Assembly: GCA_937891735.1 (NCBI GenBank)
Contig: CALAGR010000511.1
Coordinates: 1 to 36,428 of the forward strand
DNA length: 36,428 bases
Source: an uncultured Pseudomonadota bacterium
Lineage (GTDB): Bacteria > Myxococcota_A > UBA796 > UBA9615
Direction: 5' to 3'
This document shows, piece after piece, positions 31,844-36,428 of this stretch. The position numbers were made by a program, and so were the translations under genes. A model generated the notes under the pieces. That model was not told the DNA's origin. It saw only the letters and a list, made by a program, of their open reading frames with translations, and ran no database searches. Numbering within the stretch: the stretch's first letter is position 1; each line of letters begins with the position of its first letter.

Positions 31844-32776
31844 TTGTTCCGCAGCCTGCTCGTCGACAACTGGATGCGTTTCCTGTTCAACCCTGCTCTT
31901 GGCGCCCTCGGCGGCCTCGCGGGCTGGGCCATGTTCGCCGTCGTCGGCAGCATGACGGACCTCGGGGAGCGCGCCGCTCTGGCCACCGCATTCGGCTTCA
32001 TGGGCCTGTGCGTGGGCTTCTCCTGCAACATGCTCAAGGGCATCCAGGACGGCGCCGGGGCCATGCGGGTCATCGGCACGTCGGCGCTCAGCGGGGTCGT
32101 GGGAGCGATCGGCGGTGTCATCGCCGCGCTGCTCTTCTCCCTGCTCGCGGGGGTCGTCGGGCTCCGCGCCGACAGCTTCATCGGTCCGCTGCTCTGCTAC
32201 CTGTTCGTCGGCACGATCATCGGGCTCAGCTCCCGCATGACCTCCTTCGACAAGTTCATGGGGCTCGCCGCCGTCGGCGGTCTGCTCGGTGGCCTGATCG
32301 CCGGGATCCTCCTCGCGGCGCTGGACGCCCTGAGCCAGGGCGACACCTGGATGGCCGCGCTGCTGGTGCCCATGAGCCTCGGCTTTGGCATCGGCGTGAC
32401 CACGTACTCGTTCCCCGCCTTCGTCTCCGGCGGCTCCCTGCGGGTCCTGACGGGCCAGTTCAAGGGCCAGACGAAGGAGATCGAGAACGACGAGATCACC
32501 ATCGGGAACAACAAGCGCGAGCTCCAGTGGGTCCTGCCGAAGTGGGAGGGAATCCAGGATCCCCACGCCAAGGTCGAGGTCACCAAGCAGGGCAAGGGCT
32601 ACAAGCACTCGATCCGCAACGCATCCACGAAGACGGTCGTGGTCGTCCGGGACGGCAAGAAGACCCGCGTCAAGCCGAAGCAGGCCATCGAGCTGCAGGA
32701 CGGCGACACGCTCGTGTTCGCCACCGGCAAGAACTACTGCAAGGTCCGCTACAACCAGCGGACAGCAAAGGAGTAG
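31844..32776 (+). CDS. Six-helix membrane protein with degenerate FHA-like domain
   Basis: A 310-residue protein. Six hydrophobic segments occupy residues 15-190 (about 15-36, 44-62, 76-106, 111-129, 138-163, 170-190), Gly-rich and short-looped. The cytoplasmic C-terminus (about 200-305) resembles an FHA domain. It has a strand ENDEITIGNNKREL where the family has its glycine turn, DPHAKVEV in place of the S-x-x-H-A-x-I motif, SIRNASTKTVVVV for the N-G-T strand, and LQDGDTLVF for the late strand. The phosphothreonine-contacting Arg and Ser positions seem replaced, so phosphopeptide binding is uncertain. Start TTG 31844 is preferred over GTG 31793: it has GGAGGGGAG seven bases upstream and starts just before the first helix. 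The following vWA gene starts four bases later, so they form an operon. Confidence 0.72.
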   Translation: MFRSLLVDNWMRFLFNPALGALGGLAGWAMFAVVGSMTDLGERAALATAFGFMGLCVGFSCNMLKGIQDGAGAMRVIGTSALSGVVGAIGGVIAALLFSLLAGVVGLRADSFIGPLLCYLFVGTIIGLSSRMTSFDKFMGLAAVGGLLGGLIAGILLAALDALSQGDTWMAALLVPMSLGFGIGVTTYSFPAFVSGGSLRVLTGQFKGQTKEIENDEITIGNNKRELQWVLPKWEGIQDPHAKVEVTKQGKGYKHSIRNASTKTVVVVRDGKKTRVKPKQAIELQDGDTLVFATGKNYCKVRYNQRTAKE

Positions 32777-32780
32777 CGCG

Positions 32781-34190
32781 ATGCGGAGTCTGCTGCGCAC
32801 CCGCTCGACGGCGGCCCTGGCGGCGTTGCTGCTGCCCGCCCTCGCGATCGCCCAGGACACGCCTGCGCCCGCTGAACCGTGCCCCTATCCCGTCCAGGTG
32901 CTCTGGCACGCCGACGCCACCGAGGACGGTCTGCACCGGATGGGCGTGTCCGTCACGAACCAGAACGGGCAGCAGGTCCCCAACCTGGGGCCCGACGTCT
33001 TCCAGATCTTCCACAAGGGCACCGAGGTCGAGAAGAACGACGCGTTCAAGGTCTCCCAGAGCAAGAACGTGCTCGATCAGGCGGCCGCCGCGAACGACGA
33101 ACAGGGCGCGGCCACCGCCAAGGCCCTGGCCTCCGACCCGATCAACTACGACGTGTACTTCGCCGTCGATCTCACGAAGTCGATGGCCGACGAGGTCGGT
33201 GGCAAGCCGAAGAAGCAGGTCGTCGCCGAGATCATCAAGGAGCTGACCTCCCCCAACAAGGAGGGCCAGTACGCGCTGTTCGACGCCAATGATCGGGTCT
33301 ACATCGCCGGGTTCACCGAGAAGGTCGTGCAGATCACCGAGGCCCCCACGGCCAAGCGTGACAAGCTCATTCCCGCCCTGGGCAACCTCGCCCAGTACGA
33401 GGTCGAGGGTGACTACGCCGCCTTCTATGGCGCGGTCGCCCACAACCTGTCGCTGATCACGCAAGCCGCGGACCAGTACAAGGACCCCTCAAAGAAGCGC
33501 CAGGCGGTGCTCATCGCCATCACCGACTCGTTCAACGGGATCGACCCCGCGAGCGGCAATCGGCTGAAGTACTGCCGGTACAACGACGAGCACACCGACG
33601 CCCTGCGCCAGTCGATCATCGACACGCGCACGGCGGTCGGCGAGCAGTTCAAGATGTACGTGCTCGGGCTCGGAAAGATCGGCGAGGACGACAGGTACCG
33701 CCTCAAGGAGGACAACCACCGCTACTGCAAGATCGAGGACTCCCAGGCGCAGTTCCTGGACGGCAAGTCCCTGGCGCTGGTGGCGAGCCCGAAGATCACC
33801 AACGGCGGTGGTCTGAACGTGTCGGAGAACCCCGTGGAGCTGGCGGACTGGCTGCTCGGCAAGTTCGAGGCGCTCAAGACGGCCTACGAGATCACCTACG
33901 CGATCCCGAAGGAGGCGGCGGACGGCTCGCTGTACCGGGCCGCAGTGACGATCCTGGAGACCACCTGCAGCGGCGAGCTGATCGAGGCGAACCAGTTCAT
34001 CCGCCAGGCCACCAAGAAGGTCGACACCTCCCCCTCCGAAGTGGCGCTCTTCCTGGGCAGCCTCCTGCTGGCCCTCTTGTTCCTGCCCCGCACCCTGGTA
34101 AACCTGGGTAACCTGGGTGGAGGCGAGAAGAAGCCTGCTCCCAAGAAGAAGCAGGCGGCAGGGACGAAGAAGAAGCGAAAGAAGAAGTAG
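32781..34190 (+). CDS. Exported vWA-like protein with C-terminal anchor and Lys-rich tail
   Basis: A 469-residue protein with a signal peptide (residues 1-24, ending in AIA). The N-terminal 100 residues form a beta-rich domain (VQVLWHADATEDGLHRM). A vWA-like fold then begins at VYFAVDLTKSM (D130, T132, S134), a MIDAS in which the usual first Ser is Thr. It continues with GDYAAFYGAV (about 210-219) and AVLIAITDSFNG (D249). One transmembrane helix lies near residues 423-440, followed by a 30-residue tail rich in Lys and ending in KKRKKK, so most of the protein is periplasmic and the tail cytoplasmic. AAGGAG at 32768-32773, across the previous stop, is the ribosome binding site. It is coupled to the FHA-like membrane gene and probably assembles with it. 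Confidence 0.78.
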   Translation: MRSLLRTRSTAALAALLLPALAIAQDTPAPAEPCPYPVQVLWHADATEDGLHRMGVSVTNQNGQQVPNLGPDVFQIFHKGTEVEKNDAFKVSQSKNVLDQAAAANDEQGAATAKALASDPINYDVYFAVDLTKSMADEVGGKPKKQVVAEIIKELTSPNKEGQYALFDANDRVYIAGFTEKVVQITEAPTAKRDKLIPALGNLAQYEVEGDYAAFYGAVAHNLSLITQAADQYKDPSKKRQAVLIAITDSFNGIDPASGNRLKYCRYNDEHTDALRQSIIDTRTAVGEQFKMYVLGLGKIGEDDRYRLKEDNHRYCKIEDSQAQFLDGKSLALVASPKITNGGGLNVSENPVELADWLLGKFEALKTAYEITYAIPKEAADGSLYRAAVTILETTCSGELIEANQFIRQATKKVDTSPSEVALFLGSLLLALLFLPRTLVNLGNLGGGEKKPAPKKKQAAGTKKKRKKK

Positions 34191-34234
34191 CTGACTGGCC
34201 ACTTCCATCGATTGCGCACAGAAAAGGCGCCCCG

Positions 34235-34708
34235 ATGAGCAATGACGACATCGAACGCATGGTCGACCGGGCCAACCCGAAGGCGCTTCAGCGCGCGCTG
34301 AAGTCCGGGCGCCTGCCCCGCTCCGTCGAGCGGACGCTCCGGCGTGAGGCCGGTCACGCGCTGCCCCCCCCCGTCGAAATGGAGCTGCTCGCCCGCGAGG
34401 CCGGCGCCGCCCCGTCGTCTTCGGACGACATGCGGTCGGCGCTGGTGCGGCGTCTGGTCCAGATGGAGAACCTCAACGCCGCCAAGGGCCTGGCCCGCTC
34501 GGCGGACGGAGGCGACGACGGCGGCGGCGGAGGCGACGACGGGGGCGAGACGGGCCTCGAAGGCGGCGCCCTCGACGAGTGGTGGAACCAGATGAAGGCC
34601 CTGGGGCTGAACAAGTCGGAGATCGAGGAACACCTCATCGCCCGCCTGCGTGCCATCAGGCGCGAGCACTACGGGTCCCATGAGACCCGTCGGTTGCGGA
34701 GAAAGTAA
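34235..34708 (+). CDS. Small soluble protein with Gly/Asp linker
   Basis: A 157-residue protein without signal peptide or membrane segment. Residues 1-90 are helical and basic (VDRANPKALQRALKSGRL, VERTLRREAG). Residues 91-111 are a flexible Gly/Asp linker. Residues 112-145 form a second helical part with WWNQMKALGLNKSEIEEHLI, and the end is basic (TRRLRRK). No family was recognised. AAAAGG about seven bases before the ATG is a plausible ribosome binding site. The stop TAA overlaps the next ATG by one base (TAATG), so it is coupled to the octad-repeat protein and likely works with it as an adaptor or chaperone. Confidence 0.65.
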   Translation: MSNDDIERMVDRANPKALQRALKSGRLPRSVERTLRREAGHALPPPVEMELLAREAGAAPSSSDDMRSALVRRLVQMENLNAAKGLARSADGGDDGGGGGDDGGETGLEGGALDEWWNQMKALGLNKSEIEEHLIARLRAIRREHYGSHETRRLRRK

Positions 34709-35079
34709 TGAGCCAGGACGGCGCGATCACCCTCGTTCGAGACGAAGCCGCCTGGCAGGGTCGGGTCGGCGAGTTCGACGTGCGCGTGGATCGCAGCGAG
34801 GACGGCGGATCACTCATCCTTCGCCCGGCCCAGGGCGAGCCCCTCGTCGTCCGAATCACCAAGGACGCGCTCGAGTTCACCTACGGAGGCCCCGCAGTTC
34901 GCTTCTCCGCCCCTGGCGCGGACCTCGAGCTGTCGGCGCGAAACGTGGACATCCGCGCCGAGGACACCGTGACCGTGCACGGCGGCCGCGAGGTCGATCT
35001 GCACTCTGGAGAGGACGTGGAGATCCGCGCGGATCACCAGGTCAACCTCTGGGCTCACGGCGTGCTCGTCGGAGACTGA
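34708..35079 (+). CDS. Small beta protein with six exact octapeptide repeats
   Basis: A 123-residue soluble protein. Residues 1-70 form a small beta domain (GEFDVRVDRS, GSLILRPAQG, LVVRITKDALEFTYGG). Residues 71-118 are six uninterrupted eight-residue units with a hydrophobic residue, mostly Val, at position 2 and Ile, Val or Leu at position 4 (for example NVDIRAED, EVDLHSGE, QVNLWAHG). Such octads build the triple-stranded beta-helix needle of phage T4 gp5 and the C-terminal VgrG/DUF2345 region. A trimeric spike or a single-chain beta-solenoid cap are both possible. No gp5 OB-fold or lysozyme domain is present. It is translationally coupled to the upstream small protein. I infer a structural role, with moderate doubt. 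Confidence 0.65.
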   Translation: MSQDGAITLVRDEAAWQGRVGEFDVRVDRSEDGGSLILRPAQGEPLVVRITKDALEFTYGGPAVRFSAPGADLELSARNVDIRAEDTVTVHGGREVDLHSGEDVEIRADHQVNLWAHGVLVGD

Positions 35080-35220
35080 TCTTCCCTGTCAGAAAACCTG
35101 GATAGAGCTGGCCCGACCCGGTAGGCTGTGTCGTGAATCCGTCCACATGGTGGTCGGCAACCGACGCAGCGGGAAACCGCCGCCTTCGGCCTCGGGGCCG
35201 CACGAACCCAGGGATACGCG
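35080..35220 (+). promoter_or_regulatory. 141-base gap with a possible promoter
   Basis: GGTAGGCT with TAGGCT at 35122-35127 matches the hexamer before the sigma gene. It lies five bases before a GTG at 35133 whose reading frame is not that of the next gene. If used, it would give the gene at 35221 a leader of about 85 bases. AGGGA (35210-35214) is the Shine-Dalgarno, six bases before the ATG. No terminator hairpin with a T-tract is seen. Confidence 0.35.
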
Positions 35221-36428
35221 ATGTCGGACACACGTCCTTCGCTGGAGAACCGTCTTTCCAGCCGCCTCTCGCGCTCCACCGCCGGTGACCGGCTTCTGCA
35301 GCGCGCCGCGCTGCACGCGGGTGGCGGCTCAGTCCTCAGCAGGCTTGCAGAACGTCGGGATCAGACCGCCTACCGGCGTGAAGCGGTTGGCAGCAGTCTG
35401 CTCGGCAATCTCATCTCGCGGCTGTCGACTCGTGGAGCGTTCCGCACGGTGGCCCCCGTGTTCGGGGCCTGGGGTGGCACCGACGAGGTCGTCCGCTCGC
35501 TTCCGCCCTGGCTGAGCCGCCAGCGCGCGGCCGAAGAGCCCATCCCGCAGGTGCAGCGCTCCGCCTGGATCGGCGCGGCCTCGGGCTGGAACAAGCCGAT
35601 CATTCCCGTCGCCTCCACCGCGGCGGTGGCCCGGCAGGCCGCCCGACCGGCGGGGTTCCTTCGCGGCGAGGCGCGGCGAAGCGCGCTGGCGGCCCCGTCT
35701 CTGGCCAGCGCCGGACTGGCGCGCTCCAGCTCCTTCGGTGCGGACGCCACGTTGCCGGATCTCGGCGGCTTCGCCAGCCGGTCCGCCTCCGGCGTGGGGG
35801 CCCTGGGCTACGGCGGTGACGCCACCTTCGGTGCCGGCTCTGCCCTCGCCCGCGCTGCCTCCCGTTCGGCCCGCCCGACCACGGCGGTGTCGCGAGCCGC
35901 GGCCCTGTTCCCCGCGTCGTCGGCCACCACGGCGGCCGCCGGCTCCGCGCTGGGCGGCGGCTCTGCGGTCGTCGCCCGGGCCTCCCGCCACGCCATGGCT
36001 CGCTCTGCGGGCTCCGTGGGTGGTGCACGAGGCGCCCTGGCCCGGGAGTTCGCGTCCGCGGCGCCCGTCTCCGCTCCTGGCCGCGCCCTCGCCCGCGCAG
36101 AGTCCGACCGCCCGTCCGGTCGAGGCTTCGCCGTCGCACGCTCGGCGGGTCGCGGGTACGTCGCGCCCGACCTCGAGTCGCTGCAGGCTCCGACCACCTC
36201 GGCGGGCCCGGCCTACGGCGTCGAGCACACGGTCACCGTCGACGGCTTCGCGCGCCGCAGCGCCGACCCCGCCCGGTCCACGACCACGACGGCGGCCTGG
36301 GGTGCGCTGTCCCGATCCGCCCAGCAGGCCGCGGCGAACGCCCAGACCCTCGCCCGGTCCACCGCCGTCACGGCCACGTGGGGCGCCCTGTCCAGGGCCT
36401 CCAGCGACACCGGCCCCGCTGTCCGCCA
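35221..36428 (+). CDS. Ala/Ser/Arg-rich repetitive protein, 3' end beyond the window
   Basis: Open from ATG 35221 to the last base (402 codons visible, no stop). AGGGA six bases upstream supports the start. The first 130 residues are a basic, mixed-sequence head (SLENRLSSRLSRSTAGDRLLQ, then PWLSRQRAAEEPIPQVQRS). The rest is dominated by Ala, Ser, Arg and Gly in motifs such as ALARA, VARSAGR and LARSS. Near the edge a 27-residue unit is repeated: ARST-x-x-T-A-x-WGALSR occurs with Trp at residues 360 and 387 (bases 36298 and 36379). There is no signal peptide or transmembrane helix. Family unknown. Its place after the octad-repeat gene suggests a structural or cargo protein of the same system, possibly filamentous; that is inference. 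Confidence 0.68.
   Translation, partial: MSDTRPSLENRLSSRLSRSTAGDRLLQRAALHAGGGSVLSRLAERRDQTAYRREAVGSSLLGNLISRLSTRGAFRTVAPVFGAWGGTDEVVRSLPPWLSRQRAAEEPIPQVQRSAWIGAASGWNKPIIPVASTAAVARQAARPAGFLRGEARRSALAAPSLASAGLARSSSFGADATLPDLGGFASRSASGVGALGYGGDATFGAGSALARAASRSARPTTAVSRAAALFPASSATTAAAGSALGGGSAVVARASRHAMARSAGSVGGARGALAREFASAAPVSAPGRALARAESDRPSGRGFAVARSAGRGYVAPDLESLQAPTTSAGPAYGVEHTVTVDGFARRSADPARSTTTTAAWGALSRSAQQAAANAQTLARSTAVTATWGALSRASSDTGPAVR

Noticed and set aside
35147..35515. A 122-codon plus-strand frame overlapping the last gene
   Set aside because: It lacks a ribosome site and overlaps the longer frame from 35221, which has AGGGA, extends to the window end and shows protein repeats.
31315..36428. 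Calling the terminal cluster a contractile injection or type VI system outright
   Set aside because: No sheath, tube, baseplate, ATPase or PAAR gene is visible; octad repeats alone are not enough.

Overview
The window is one contiguous, very gene-dense piece of a high-GC bacterial chromosome. By eye GC is near 70%, and third codon positions are almost all G or C. Several traits point to Myxococcota or a close relative: a MYXO-CTERM-like tail on a secreted calcium-repeat protein, a C-terminal AgmX/PglI-like domain on a VIT/vWA protein, a Ser/Thr kinase fused to an AAA ATPase and TPRs, an exported caspase-like protein, many lipoproteins, and an Asp-rich DDDDATG linker in one of them. No rRNA, tRNA, CRISPR array, transposase or phage integrase was recognised.

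Layout. 57-2563: thiD, divergent from a beta-propeller lipoprotein gene coupled to an acyl-CoA thioesterase. 2570-6599 (minus): a tight four-gene operon of ECF sigma factor, membrane anti-sigma-like protein, secreted caspase-like peptidase with a beta-barrel-like C-terminus, and a lipoprotein. 6705-11587: a lipoprotein, then a 1323-residue kinase/ATPase/TPR protein. 11607-15052: a lipoprotein hydrolase divergent from a VIT/vWA protein. 15049-17353 (minus): class III CoA-transferase and a membrane-anchored helical-repeat protein. 17377-22011: a small exported membrane protein and the 1306-residue thrombospondin-type-3 repeat protein. 22037-31305: three polytopic GT-C-like membrane proteins (the last two tandem paralogues), a small exported helical protein, a VAT-1-like oxidoreductase coupled to a PDZ protein, and a lipoprotein esterase. 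31315-36428: six same-strand genes of mostly unknown function: small helical protein, six-helix membrane protein with a degenerate FHA domain, exported vWA protein with a Lys-rich tail, small Gly/Asp-linker protein, protein with six exact octapeptide beta repeats, and an Ala/Ser/Arg-rich protein that runs off the window.

How the genes work together. Most of the window concerns the cell envelope: secreted lipoproteins, surface repeat proteins, lipid-linked sugar transferases and signalling proteins. The clearest functional units are the sigma/anti-sigma/caspase operon and the terminal FHA/vWA/octad cluster. The terminal cluster may be the left edge of a larger apparatus encoded beyond position 36428.

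Expression signals are unusual. Many transcription-unit-leading genes have no Shine-Dalgarno sequence but carry a TANNNT-like hexamer about six bases before the start codon, the arrangement expected of leaderless mRNAs. Genes inside operons are joined by GTGA or ATGA overlaps, and two convergent pairs share a palindromic CTAG containing both stop codons.
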